Shown here in pieces: positions 26,889-36,116 of a stretch of 64,000 bases of DNA. Position numbers and translations under genes: made by a program. The stretch's first letter is position 1, and each line of letters begins with the position of its first letter. Location of the stretch: the NCBI GenBank assembly GCA_038246645.1, contig JBBRVS010000003.1, forward strand, positions 1-64,000. Direction: 5' to 3'. The DNA is from JAHCHG01 sp038246645 (lineage in GTDB: Bacteria; Acidobacteriota; Blastocatellia; Pyrinomonadales; Pyrinomonadaceae). The notes beneath the pieces were generated by a model. That model saw only the letters and a list, made by a program, of their open reading frames with translations. It was not told where the DNA came from and made no database searches.

Positions 26889-28787
26889 TTATCTCTTCGG
26901 TTTCGGCTTAGGTTTCGGCTTCGTTGCGACGGGTTTCTTTTTCGGCGTATATTTTTCGCCGAGAAGTCCGAGTTCGGCAGATTTCGTAACAATTCTGGCA
27001 GCAATCGGCGCGGAAATCGTTGCACCGTAACCGCCGCCTTCGACGACGACCGCAATTGCCACTTGCGGATTTTCAAGCGGCGCGAATGAAATATACCAAC
27101 TATCCGTTCTTTCATACATTTGCGGCACTTTATATTCTTCAAATTCACCGTTTTCTTTTTTGCGTTTTTTTGTAATTGTTTTTAGCAAACCGGTTTTTTG
27201 ATCATAAACGGGCGCGAGCTTTTCCGCCGTTCCGGTTTTTCCGCCGGAACGAATTCCGGATTGGCGCACATTTCCGAAAACTCTCGTCGCCGTTCCGCCC
27301 GACCCTTCCGTAACGAGTGCCATAATATCGCGAATCTGGGCGGCTTGCTGCGGCGTTAAAAGATTTGAAAAAACTTCCGGCGGCTGGCTCATTTCGATGC
27401 GCGGTTTCATCAGATTTCCCTGCAAATTTGCCGCTCCCGATGCCACCAGAGCCATTTGAAAAGGTGTCATCTGTCCGGCATAGCCCTGCCCCATTCCTTC
27501 AAGCGCAAGATCGTAAGCCGATATATCGTTACCGGTTACAAGGGTTGACTGCTCCGGCGCAATCGCGTTTTTAATTAAATCGTTACTCGTGTTCCAAATG
27601 TCCGGGAAAAGTCTCGGCAAAAGAGCATCGGCGGGTGTTTCAACTGCTAGAATACCGAATTTTCCGGCGGTTTCGCTCATTCTTTCGCGTCCCAGGGCAA
27701 CTGCCATCTGCGTAAAATATTGATTGCTCGATGCTTCAAAAGCCTGTGCGATGTTTAGAGTCGTGCAGCCGTACGGCGGTTCGCAGCCGCCGTTTGCATC
27801 GGTTATCGGACGCGAACCGCGAAAGGGGACAAAACCGCCGGGCAAACTCGTCAGTTGCGTGTTTTGTTTTCCGGCGCGAAATGCCGAAATCATCGTAAAC
27901 GTCTTAAATGTCGAACCCGGCACGTAATATTCGCGCATCGCCCGATTCAAAAGCGGTTTATCACGTTTATTTCCTTCGAGTTTCAGCCAATCATCGAGTG
28001 TTTGCGCTTCGCTCAGGTTAAAAGAAGGATTTGAATACATCGCCAAAACATCGCCGGTTTGCGGATTCAGAACGACGATCGCGCCTTTTTTCCCCTCAAG
28101 TTGCTGGGCGGCAAACGCCTGCAAATCGCGATCAATCGTGATTAGTACGTCGCGCTGTTCTTCTTCGGCTTTTTTGATTTTCGTTAAAACTTCCCAGGCT
28201 TCGGGCGTTGCATTTTCTCTTTTTTTGTAAATCGTCCGCTCCAACCCGGGCGAGCCGCGTTCCGTTCCTAAAAGATGCGCCATTTCCTTTTCCAGCGCGA
28301 ACGAACGGTTGATATCGCCGTTTGAATCGAGTTTATAATAGGCGAGCGCACTGCCTAAATTTCCCGAACGGTCGAGCATCCAGCCGCGCAGATTTGCCGC
28401 CATTATCCGGCGGTTTCGCAAATCTTTATAACTTACGGCTTGATATTGTTCGTTTGATTCATCGGCGAAATACGTCCAGTAAACGTGAAATCCATAGACG
28501 AAAAAAGCCAGAATGACAAAAACGAATTGCCAGATTCTCAAACTCCTGTTTGCCAGAGTTGTCGTCAGTTTTCTTTTGACTTCCTTCGGCAAATTTTGTT
28601 CAAAGGCGAATCTCTGGCGGTATCTGCCCCAAAATGAAATGAGCAGAAAAATTATTAAAAGGGCGGCGGCAATCAGATAAACCATTGTCAAACCCGCCGG
28701 AGTTCGTTCGAGAATCTGCCTGCCGAAAAGATTTTCGGGGCGAAGTTTTTCCCAATCAATTTGTAAGAGAAATAAAAGAATTGTCAT
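26889..28787 (-). CDS. Class B penicillin-binding protein (transpeptidase)
   Basis: 632 residues. Cross-links peptidoglycan in partnership with the SEDS protein downstream. Two hydrophobic helices (about 35-53 and 83-106) precede the ectodomain, unlike the single anchor of E. coli PBP2. Active-site motifs are complete: S292-TFK in VPGSTFKTF, SSN at 353-355, and KTG in GGKTGTAEK. The dimerisation segment begins RGWMLDRSG. The tail is Lys/Pro-rich (KKKPVATKPKPKPK). The layout resembles PbpA of actinobacteria. It starts 22 nt after the FHA gene and is separated from the SEDS gene by a palindromic repeat. Confidence 0.94.
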   Translation of the reverse strand: MTILLFLLQIDWEKLRPENLFGRQILERTPAGLTMVYLIAAALLIIFLLISFWGRYRQRFAFEQNLPKEVKRKLTTTLANRSLRIWQFVFVILAFFVYGFHVYWTYFADESNEQYQAVSYKDLRNRRIMAANLRGWMLDRSGNLGSALAYYKLDSNGDINRSFALEKEMAHLLGTERGSPGLERTIYKKRENATPEAWEVLTKIKKAEEEQRDVLITIDRDLQAFAAQQLEGKKGAIVVLNPQTGDVLAMYSNPSFNLSEAQTLDDWLKLEGNKRDKPLLNRAMREYYVPGSTFKTFTMISAFRAGKQNTQLTSLPGGFVPFRGSRPITDANGGCEPPYGCTTLNIAQAFEASSNQYFTQMAVALGRERMSETAGKFGILAVETPADALLPRLFPDIWNTSNDLIKNAIAPEQSTLVTGNDISAYDLALEGMGQGYAGQMTPFQMALVASGAANLQGNLMKPRIEMSQPPEVFSNLLTPQQAAQIRDIMALVTEGSGGTATRVFGNVRQSGIRSGGKTGTAEKLAPVYDQKTGLLKTITKKRKKENGEFEEYKVPQMYERTDSWYISFAPLENPQVAIAVVVEGGGYGATISAPIAARIVTKSAELGLLGEKYTPKKKPVATKPKPKPKPKR

Positions 28788-28808
28788 CCTTTAATCGTCC
28801 TTTGAATT

Positions 28809-29927
28809 TTAACCCGGCTTTTTGTCGCCGAAATCCAGAATAATTCCGGGTTGTGTCGGTTTCGCCTCAGCAGTTTCGTTTAATTCTTGTTTTTCAAAAT
28901 TTACCGATTCGGGAAAATTCTCTTCAGTAAAATTTACGGAATCGGTAAATTCTCGTTTTTCATCCGAAGTTTTGAAAACCTCGGAAATTCCGGGAATATT
29001 TTCACTTGAAAATATTTCGGTCGTCGCAAAATTTTCTTTTTCCGTTTCGCCGGTATTCAACAATTCCGGTTCAACTTCTTCGATTTCAACAACTTCCGGC
29101 TCTCGTGGGATATGTTCGAGCGAAACTTCGATTGTTCCGAATTTCAAGGAATCGCCGCCGCCGACCGTAAATGCTCTGCCGTAAGCTATACGTTCACCAT
29201 TGATGAAAGTTCCGTTGGTCGAACCCGTATCGGCAAGCATCAATTTGCTTTGACTGTTAAAAACAAAAGCCGCGTGAACTTTGGAAACACTTGTATCATC
29301 AAGCATTAGATCGTTTTCCTTCGTTCTGCCGACGCTTTTGCGTTCGCCTAAACCGAATTTAAATTCGATTTCTTTGTGTTTTCCGTTCAAATTAAATCCG
29401 ACAACAAAAACTTCTTTTTCCGGTTCAACGGGTTTTTCCGCTGCCGGAATTAAATCCTTAACCTTCAAATCCGGCAAAGTTACATTGACGGCAACCTCGC
29501 GTTCTTCTTTATCGAATTTCTCAAAACTCGCCAGAAGTTTTACGCCTTCGGTAAAATAATCAGGCTTAATTTCGATGTTGATCGGCGCGTAAGTGTAATA
29601 TCGTTTATCATTTATGTGATCAATGGCGGCAATATGAAGTTCGTTCTTAAGCAGTCCGACGGCTTTTTCCGAATCGGTTGAAAATTTGTCCCATTGCATT
29701 TTTAGTTTAATATTATGCGGCACGAACCGTCCGTCTTTGCCTAAATCCTTAACCTCTGCGTCCAGAAGCAGTTTTATTCTTTCAATCAATTCGCTGGTTG
29801 CCAGACTGCTCGAAGGCTTCCAATTTCTGCCGGTTAAACGATCAAATGTTTCGCCGACTTTTGTTAAAAGCCCTTTCAACAACCAGTCGATTGTAAATGT
29901 TTTTTTAATTGGTTTAATTTCGGACAT
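28809..29927 (-). CDS. FHA-domain protein with DUF3662-like N-terminal part
   Basis: 372 residues. The first 150 (IKKTFTIDWLLKGLLTKVGETFDRL, then LKMQWDKFSTDSEKAVGLLK) resemble the DUF3662/FhaA N-terminal domain. An FHA domain follows at about 195-285 with the phosphothreonine-binding core SVGRTKENDLMLDD, SVSKVHAAF and DTGSTNGTFINGERI. The last 80 residues are acidic and low in complexity. FHA proteins read phosphothreonine marks; in actinobacteria FhaA links kinases to peptidoglycan synthesis. This is the first gene of the PBP-SEDS-PP2C cluster, which supports a similar job. The gene shares the upstream region with the divergent pseudopilin operon. Confidence 0.92.
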   Translation of the reverse strand: MSEIKPIKKTFTIDWLLKGLLTKVGETFDRLTGRNWKPSSSLATSELIERIKLLLDAEVKDLGKDGRFVPHNIKLKMQWDKFSTDSEKAVGLLKNELHIAAIDHINDKRYYTYAPINIEIKPDYFTEGVKLLASFEKFDKEEREVAVNVTLPDLKVKDLIPAAEKPVEPEKEVFVVGFNLNGKHKEIEFKFGLGERKSVGRTKENDLMLDDTSVSKVHAAFVFNSQSKLMLADTGSTNGTFINGERIAYGRAFTVGGGDSLKFGTIEVSLEHIPREPEVVEIEEVEPELLNTGETEKENFATTEIFSSENIPGISEVFKTSDEKREFTDSVNFTEENFPESVNFEKQELNETAEAKPTQPGIILDFGDKKPG

Positions 29928-30036
29928 TTATATATTTAGTTTAAATACGGATTTATTCTATATAAAAAACGATTTGAAATAAAGAATAACCTACCGACAT
30001 TTAGTTTTGTAAACCTTTTACGAATTATTTTATTTG

Positions 30037-30065
30037 TTGACAATCTTTTTACATTGTTTTACAAT
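30037..30065 (+). promoter_or_regulatory. Near-consensus sigma-70 type promoter for the pseudopilin operon
   Basis: TTGACA at 30037-30042 and TACAAT at 30060-30065 are separated by exactly 17 nt. Transcription would begin near 30072, leaving a leader of about 300 nt before the first start codon at 30374. Confidence 0.7.
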
Positions 30066-30131
30066 GTTTACTGGATTGTTCCTAAATTAATTTGAACTAT
30101 CTAAATATATGAACAATTTGTTCAATATCAA

Positions 30132-30318
30132 GTTGATTAATCCAATCAACATTCTTTAAAGAAATTGAAAATTTTGTTAATTTCGGGCTACTGCATTACG
30201 AATCAAGTGAGTTACCGCCCGAAAATTTTCGGTAAAAGCAGCCGAAAAAGCGAATTTTCCCAAGGATATACACTACTTTATAAAACCATAAATAAAACCC
30301 GATCTGAAACTTTAGATC
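30132..30318 (+). ncRNA. Candidate structured 5' leader
   Basis: Within the predicted leader lie four hairpins: GTTGATT/AATCAAC (30132-30150), TTTCGGGC/GCCCGAAA enclosing 28 nt (30181-30224), TTTTCGG/CCGAAAA (30226-30248) and GATCT/AGATC (30301-30318). I compared it mentally with the c-di-GMP, fluoride and preQ1 classes and found no match. It could be a riboswitch, a protein-binding leader or a chance set of hairpins in AT-rich DNA. Confidence 0.35.
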
Positions 30319-30373
30319 AAAGGAATTATTTTCGTTAAGTTTTTATCTTATTTAAGTCTTGTTTAATATATTT

Positions 30374-31063
30374 ATGTTTACTTCAAAAAATAATTCAGCC
30401 GCCGGATTTTCAATGATCGAGTTAATAATTGTGATTGTTGTAATTTCAATTATGACAGCTGTTTCAATGCTTTATTTAAATAGCAGCCAAAGACTTTATA
30501 AGCCTGACTCTGAAGCATTAAAAATTATTGATATTTTCCAGGAAGCACGCCAGCGTTCATTAACCCATCGCCGAACAATGCGTGTGGAAATCGATATGGA
30601 TGATAAAGTCATCCGATTAATAAATGAAGAAGATCCCGCTACTGCCACTGATGATGCGCTGATCAGAACGATGGCACTGCTGCCGGCGAGTGAAATAACG
30701 ATAGATAAGCGACCTTTTAATATCACAGACAATCCGCCCGAACCGTTTCCTGCTCCGCACGCAAATTTCTATATCAGCTATTATCCAAACAGTGTCGGTC
30801 ACAGAGTTTGCACAATCAGATTTCAAAGCACCGGCACGGTCGTCAATGCCGGTTCGGATGCAACCGGAACGGGCGCAACGCCAACCGGTGTAGCATTATT
30901 TATTTGGGCTCCGGATCAGCAAACTGTCACTAATTCCGATATAGCCCGTGCTATTACAATTATCGGAACGACCGGTTCCGTCCGGCTGTGGGAATATGAT
31001 AAACAAGCTTCAACCGCCAACAAATGGAAGGATTCCCGCAGAACGAGCGGTTTTGGCGGGTAA
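30374..31063 (+). CDS. Type IV pseudopilin, FimT/GspH-like
   Basis: First gene of a four-gene minor-pilin set. ATG 30374 gives a short leader ending at the prepilin peptidase site AAG|FSMIELIIVIVVISI, with the conserved Glu at +5 and a long hydrophobic helix. The remaining 200 residues form a typical GspH/FimT beta-rich domain (EARQRSLTHRRTMRVEIDMD). A TTG at 30359 is an upstream alternative. Minor pseudopilins prime pilus assembly and sit at the tip. The next gene follows after 78 nt on the same strand. Confidence 0.9.
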   Translation: MFTSKNNSAAGFSMIELIIVIVVISIMTAVSMLYLNSSQRLYKPDSEALKIIDIFQEARQRSLTHRRTMRVEIDMDDKVIRLINEEDPATATDDALIRTMALLPASEITIDKRPFNITDNPPEPFPAPHANFYISYYPNSVGHRVCTIRFQSTGTVVNAGSDATGTGATPTGVALFIWAPDQQTVTNSDIARAITIIGTTGSVRLWEYDKQASTANKWKDSRRTSGFGG

Positions 31064-31141
31064 ATTTCCGAAAAATGACTTTTTCTCTTTCTGTATCTTT
31101 CAACATAAAAATGGATTATTCCATATTTAAGACTAGAATTT

Positions 31142-31723
31142 ATGAACTATTTTCAAACCAAACAGGAAAAAAATGAACAAGGATTTTCTTATATTGATGT
31201 CATTATCGCGATAGTTATTCTGATGGTCGGCGTGCTGTCTCTAGCTTCGGCTTTGACCGCTAATTTAGCTCGCTCATATGAATCAGAGAAGAGAATTGTT
31301 TCAAAACAGATGGCTTTTTCGACAATTGAATCAATTATTTCCGCCCGTGATATTCAGCGAACCGGAGTTATCGAAGGATGGGATTCAATCGGAAGCGTCG
31401 GTTCGAATCCGGTTGACGGCGTTCCTCGCGGAATTTTCTTAACCGGCTGGACTCCTGTCAGAGAAAATTTGGGAGCCGACGGAGTCGCGGGCACCGCCGA
31501 TGATTCCTGTTCAGGAAACGGCGGCTGCCCCGGAACGCCTCCGAATACCGCTGTTCCTTTACCCAATTATGAAAGGCAAATAACCATCGAAGATATTGAA
31601 GACCCGGAAAGACCGACTCCTCCGAATGACATTGCCCGGCGGAAGATTACTGTCAAAATACGTTTTAAGGTAAATGCCAAAAATCGCGAAGAAAGCATTT
31701 CGACAATGGTCGCCAAATACTAA
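31142..31723 (+). CDS. Type IV pilus minor pilin, PilV-like
   Basis: 193 residues with the prepilin motif QG|FSYIDVIIAIVILMVGVLSL. The +5 residue is Asp rather than the usual Glu, which affects methylation and assembly recognition in some pilins. The PilV-like region (ALTANLARSYESEKRIVSKQMAFSTIES) follows. A calcium-loop-like segment DGVAGTADDSCSGNGG contains one of two cysteines that could pair (CSGNGGC). It lies 13 nt before the PilW-like gene. Confidence 0.9.
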   Translation: MNYFQTKQEKNEQGFSYIDVIIAIVILMVGVLSLASALTANLARSYESEKRIVSKQMAFSTIESIISARDIQRTGVIEGWDSIGSVGSNPVDGVPRGIFLTGWTPVRENLGADGVAGTADDSCSGNGGCPGTPPNTAVPLPNYERQITIEDIEDPERPTPPNDIARRKITVKIRFKVNAKNREESISTMVAKY

Positions 31724-31736
31724 GGAGTTTTGAATA

Positions 31737-32876
31737 ATGAATCAAAATAAAGCTAATTCAACATATAAAAACGAAAACATCGATTCAAAATCCGAACTCG
31801 GCTTCAGTTTGATCGAAGTAATGATCACGATGGTGATTTTTGCAATTGTTACCGGATCGATCTGGGGGCTTCTACAGTTCGGAACATATGACCGGAATCG
31901 TTCAAGCCGCAATGCCGATGTGATGAAAAATGCCCGTTCAGCGATTCATCTGATCGGGCGCGACGCATTAAACGCCGGACTTGGATATCATCAAAGCGGC
32001 GGAATTGTTAAAGATGATGCCCTGCCTGTCCTTCTCGGCATTCCGGTCGACTCAAATACGGATCGTGATACTTTAACTTCGATTTTCGTCGGCAACAATG
32101 TTTTTACCAACAACTTACAGCCCGATACGACTATTAAAACCGATGCGATCACCTTCGCTTTTAGAGATTATACCTTTAACAACGGAAATGCCGTGAGAGT
32201 AAATTCCCCAATTACCGGTGCCGGTGCGACAGCAGCCCGGGTATCTTCTAAAACCGGTGTGATTTACCACAACGGGACAACGCCAATCGGGGGTAACAAT
32301 AATTATGATCTGTATATTATCGAAGGCGACAGCTCTCAGGTAGCCGTAATGGCAACAGCCATTATAGATAATAAAACGATAGATTTTGCTCCGGGTGATC
32401 CATTGGGATTAAATCAGGCGATGAACGGAACGGGAAATAACCGGAGTATGTTAAAACCCTGCTCCACCGGACAAACCGAAGACTGTACTACTTTTAATAA
32501 TGCCTCGATGAAAAGATTTTCCTGGGTCAGCTACAAAGTTATGCCGGATGGAACTTTAATGAGAATCATTTACGGGAATAATTACGGTAAGCTGGCGACC
32601 GAACAAAAACAGGAACAACCACTTGCCTACAATATCAAGGATTTCCAATTAAAATACGTGTTAAATGACGGAACCGTAACAGACAATCCGGCTGCCGGAC
32701 CTGATGGACTGATGAATACGGCGGACGACACCCCTGAAAATGTTAATTTAATTGCTCAAATTACAGTATCTATTGAAGTATTAGCGTCCGAAGCTGATGA
32801 ACAAACGCATACTCCGCAGTCAATTAAGCTGACTTCAACCTTTGGTGTTAGAAATTTGCAGTACGATGTCGGATAA
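31737..32876 (+). CDS. Type IV pilus minor pilin, PilW-like
   Basis: 379 residues with a long 22-residue leader peptide and the prepilin motif LG|FSLIEVMITMVIFAIVTGS. The PilW family region follows (NARSAIHLIGRDALNAGLG), with a large variable beta-rich insert and DGLMNTADDTPENV, a possible Ca-binding loop. Two cysteines, CSTGQTEDC, probably form a disulfide. RBS AAGGAG precedes the ATG by 8 nt. It is followed directly by the PilX-like gene. Confidence 0.9.
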   Translation: MNQNKANSTYKNENIDSKSELGFSLIEVMITMVIFAIVTGSIWGLLQFGTYDRNRSSRNADVMKNARSAIHLIGRDALNAGLGYHQSGGIVKDDALPVLLGIPVDSNTDRDTLTSIFVGNNVFTNNLQPDTTIKTDAITFAFRDYTFNNGNAVRVNSPITGAGATAARVSSKTGVIYHNGTTPIGGNNNYDLYIIEGDSSQVAVMATAIIDNKTIDFAPGDPLGLNQAMNGTGNNRSMLKPCSTGQTEDCTTFNNASMKRFSWVSYKVMPDGTLMRIIYGNNYGKLATEQKQEQPLAYNIKDFQLKYVLNDGTVTDNPAAGPDGLMNTADDTPENVNLIAQITVSIEVLASEADEQTHTPQSIKLTSTFGVRNLQYDVG

Positions 32877-32951
32877 AAATATATGGTGGTAAAAATAAAG
32901 ATGAGAAAAATCCTAAGCTATTCAGCAAAATTATTTACAGGGACTTTTAAA

Positions 32952-35900
32952 ATGTGTGATAAATCAAATAATGAGAAGGGTTCGGCGATAATTATTGCCT
33001 TGTTTGTAATGGTTTTATTACTCGGTTTCGTCGCCTTTGCCATCATCCGTACAAACAACGAAACTGTGTCAGCAAGCAATGACGCGGCTGAAACTCGTAC
33101 CTTTGAAGCGGCGCAGGCAAGTCTGGAAGTGATGACCCGCAACTTTGATAAAATTTTTGACGTAAAAATCAATGTTTCTACGGCTGATGAAACCCGTATT
33201 GCAGGACAGATTCCGCCCGAGTTTGATGATTACAATTTTGTCCAAACAATTACGCAAAGGCAGCCGAATCAGCAGGTAGTAATGACCGGAACGCAGTATC
33301 AGGGCTTGAATGCTTCGAGAGACGAATGGCTGCTCGATGCAACGGCAAAAGAAAAAGGTAGTGGCGTTGAAGTACAATTAAGACGAAGTTTTTACAATAA
33401 TCGCATTCCGATTTTTCAGTTCGGAATTTTCTACGACGATGATCTCGAGTTTCATCCCGGACCGAGATTCGATTTCGGAGGTCGTGTTCATTCAAACGCC
33501 AGTCTTTTTCTTAAAAGCGGCAATGTTCTTAACTTTTCATCGAAGGTAACGACACATAAAGAAATTTATACGGACGTGATGCGTAACGGTAATTCGACAA
33601 CCACCAATGGCGTAAATATCAAGAATGCGGCGGGAAATTATGTTGAATTAAAATACAATATGGGAAGTGCTCTGCAAAGTCCCGTCAACGGCGCTCCGGT
33701 CAGCACAGATCCCGATATGCCAGTGGCTTATAAGAATGCGAACTGGGCTGCTAATGAAAGTTTATTTCAGGGCAATGTCTTGTCGAATCAGAAAACGCTC
33801 GATCTGCCGATTCGTTTAGAAAGCAATATCAATAACACGACGGTTGATTATGTCGAATTAATCAAACGCGGACAGGATCTGAAAACACTCTGGAACGACA
33901 AAACGTCAGGTTCGGCGACAAGCCCGAATATCGTTCCGGTTACGACGGCTACCAAAGATTCCGATATTACAAGCCGCCAGAGATATTATAACGGCACGGG
34001 CATCCGGGTTACGCTTGCCGACCGCAAAGAAAGACTTCCCGGCTGCGCTTCCGGCACCGGCACGAATGCCGTTACCGGGGCGTGCGGAATTCGCCTTGAC
34101 GGCGACATCACCGGCGCCGGTGCGGATCCGACCGGAACCGAAACCGTTCCCGGAAGCAGCAGCTGGAGCGTTCCCAAATCCAGAGGCTACGAGCCGACGG
34201 CAATGGTCGGCGGTACTTATAAGGCGACCAGAGTAAACGGCGAACGTTTTTATATTAATGATCTTAAGAATCCTAAAAAACAGACGTGGATCAAAGTTGA
34301 AACCGTTTCATACGACGCCGCCAACAATTTAACGGTTACTGCCGATATCACCGAAGATTTCCTGAGTTTGGGTGTTACCGAAGCCGCCCCGCAGGTCGGA
34401 AACGATTTTAATATCCAAAATCCCGCCAACTATTATTCGAGTGCTATCGATTCCCGTTCGATTATCAAACTGCAGAGATTCGCCATCGTCGGTTCGGCGA
34501 CGGCGAACCTTCCGACTAATACATATTTAACCTCAGGAACATATGGCGTTAAAGGCTACAACTACGTCATACCGGCTGAACATCCGAATACGGGTAATTT
34601 GTCGGCAAGCAATCCGATAAATAACGGGACATTCGCCAGTTTTACGGGTGCGGGTGTTACACTCAGTAGTCCTACCAGAAATTTCAGCGATAATCCGATG
34701 CATTGGAGAGAAGCAAAAATTGCCAATGATGATTCAAAAAAACAGTATGTTGTTCCGTTTCCGATAAATATGTTTGATAGCCGTGAAGGAACATATTGCA
34801 ACGGATGTTTAAATCCTGACGGAACTGTTTTTAACCCGATTAATCCTCTAAGTGCAAATAAATGGAGTTACCACACAAATGTTCCCTGGATGGGCGTGAT
34901 GAGTATGGTTGATATCGATGTTAAAAACTTAAAAAGATTTCTTGACGGCGAGTTTGACGGTAAATTCCCCAAAGGATTGACATCAAGCCAGATTCCTTCA
35001 TTAAACGGTTGGATTTTATATATTTCGGACCGCCGCGGTGATTTTGATTTTGACGGCGAATTCGATATGGAAGACATTTACGGTAATAATGACTGCACAC
35101 TTCAAACCGGCGAAGATGTCAATACCAGCGGAGTATTAGACATCGGCGGTTTATGTCTGGGAACAACTTTAAATCCGTTTGGCATTAACGTCACCGAAGA
35201 AGCACCAACATATTTCAAAAGCGGACTAGCTACAGCTGCTTCAACGGATCCTTGGAGAACAAGTTTTGTCTCGCCGCAGATTGCCGCCGTTTTGGAACAT
35301 AAATTTTACCGTCGCGGAGTGCGTCTAATAAACGGCGAAAAAGTTCCCGGCTATTATGATTCCGCCAATCCGGGAAATACGAAGGGCTTTACGGTCGCTT
35401 CGGAAAACGGGCTTTATGTTCAGGGAAACTATAACGCGACCGGAATCAGCAGCATCGGAAGTCCGACTGCGGCAGCCAATTATTTACCCCAGAATACTAC
35501 AGACCATATTCCGGCTTCGATTGCCGCCGATGCCATCACGATTTTGTCTAACAAATGGAATGACGGGCAAAGCTTTATCACTCCTTTTTCTGCCGGTTCC
35601 CGTGCTCCTGTTGAAACCACCGTCAGATTTGCAATGATTGCCGGTGATGCCAGAACGAGCAAAAAAGATGATCCCAGTCAAAGTCCGTTTAACGAACCGA
35701 GAATGGGCGGCGGCGTTCATAATTTCAAAAGATTTCTGGAAAATTGGGCTGGAACAAGACTTAATTATTCAGGTTCTATCATTAATCTGTATAATGCCCG
35801 GAATAATAACGGAACGTATAAAACGGGATTTGTTTACAACGCACCAAATCGAAATTGGGTTTTCGATGATTCATTTTTAAACCCGGACCGATTACCGCCC

Positions 35901-35954
35901 GGCACACCATTTTTCCAATTTATTCAATTAACCGGATTTCAAAGAGTAAATTAA
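32952..35954 (+). CDS. Large PilX-like pilus-associated protein
   Basis: 1000 residues from ATG 32952, preceded by AGGGA 8 nt away; ATGs at 32883 and 32901 in the same frame would add 17-23 residues. The N-terminus GSAIIIALFVMVLLLGFVAFAII matches the PilX/minor-pilin membrane helix, which lacks a classical FxxxE cleavage site. The ectodomain is several times the usual PilX length and beta-rich, with Asp-rich stretches (DRRGDFDFDGEFDMEDIYG, NNDCTLQTGEDVNTSG) that look like calcium sites. In pathogens such large tip proteins act as adhesins. As last gene of the operon it is followed by a strong terminator. Adhesive or surface-sensing function is inferred. Confidence 0.87.
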   Translation: MCDKSNNEKGSAIIIALFVMVLLLGFVAFAIIRTNNETVSASNDAAETRTFEAAQASLEVMTRNFDKIFDVKINVSTADETRIAGQIPPEFDDYNFVQTITQRQPNQQVVMTGTQYQGLNASRDEWLLDATAKEKGSGVEVQLRRSFYNNRIPIFQFGIFYDDDLEFHPGPRFDFGGRVHSNASLFLKSGNVLNFSSKVTTHKEIYTDVMRNGNSTTTNGVNIKNAAGNYVELKYNMGSALQSPVNGAPVSTDPDMPVAYKNANWAANESLFQGNVLSNQKTLDLPIRLESNINNTTVDYVELIKRGQDLKTLWNDKTSGSATSPNIVPVTTATKDSDITSRQRYYNGTGIRVTLADRKERLPGCASGTGTNAVTGACGIRLDGDITGAGADPTGTETVPGSSSWSVPKSRGYEPTAMVGGTYKATRVNGERFYINDLKNPKKQTWIKVETVSYDAANNLTVTADITEDFLSLGVTEAAPQVGNDFNIQNPANYYSSAIDSRSIIKLQRFAIVGSATANLPTNTYLTSGTYGVKGYNYVIPAEHPNTGNLSASNPINNGTFASFTGAGVTLSSPTRNFSDNPMHWREAKIANDDSKKQYVVPFPINMFDSREGTYCNGCLNPDGTVFNPINPLSANKWSYHTNVPWMGVMSMVDIDVKNLKRFLDGEFDGKFPKGLTSSQIPSLNGWILYISDRRGDFDFDGEFDMEDIYGNNDCTLQTGEDVNTSGVLDIGGLCLGTTLNPFGINVTEEAPTYFKSGLATAASTDPWRTSFVSPQIAAVLEHKFYRRGVRLINGEKVPGYYDSANPGNTKGFTVASENGLYVQGNYNATGISSIGSPTAAANYLPQNTTDHIPASIAADAITILSNKWNDGQSFITPFSAGSRAPVETTVRFAMIAGDARTSKKDDPSQSPFNEPRMGGGVHNFKRFLENWAGTRLNYSGSIINLYNARNNNGTYKTGFVYNAPNRNWVFDDSFLNPDRLPPGTPFFQFIQLTGFQRVN

Positions 35955-35982
35955 TTTTGTTCTTGTAGCGTTAATAAATTTT

Positions 35983-36022
35983 GATCGGGCAATTTACTTT
36001 CTAAATTGCCCGATCTTTTTTT
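35983..36022 (+). terminator. Intrinsic terminator of the pseudopilin operon
   Basis: A 14-bp perfect stem GATCGGGCAATTTA (35983-35996) with loop CTTTC and complement at 36002-36015 is followed by seven T. It stands 28 nt after the PilX-like stop. Confidence 0.95.
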
Positions 36023-36116
36023 GTGGGCGTTTTTCGAACTTTGAATATATAATATCGTATAGATTACCGAATTGTGATATTTTTTATACGTTGCTTTCCC
36101 CAAACCGATTTACAAG

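Larger units (their letters stand above)
29928..30373. other. Divergent intergenic region with promoter and structured leader
   Basis: 446 nt between the FHA cluster and the pseudopilin operon. It holds a near-consensus plus-strand promoter (30037-30065) and several hairpins downstream of it. The promoter of the minus-strand cluster should lie near 29930-30000 but I cannot pick it. Confidence 0.6.

Noticed and set aside
30181..30248. c-di-GMP (GEMM), fluoride or preQ1 riboswitch in the pilin leader
   Set aside because: None of the conserved core sequences of these classes is visible; only generic hairpins are seen.
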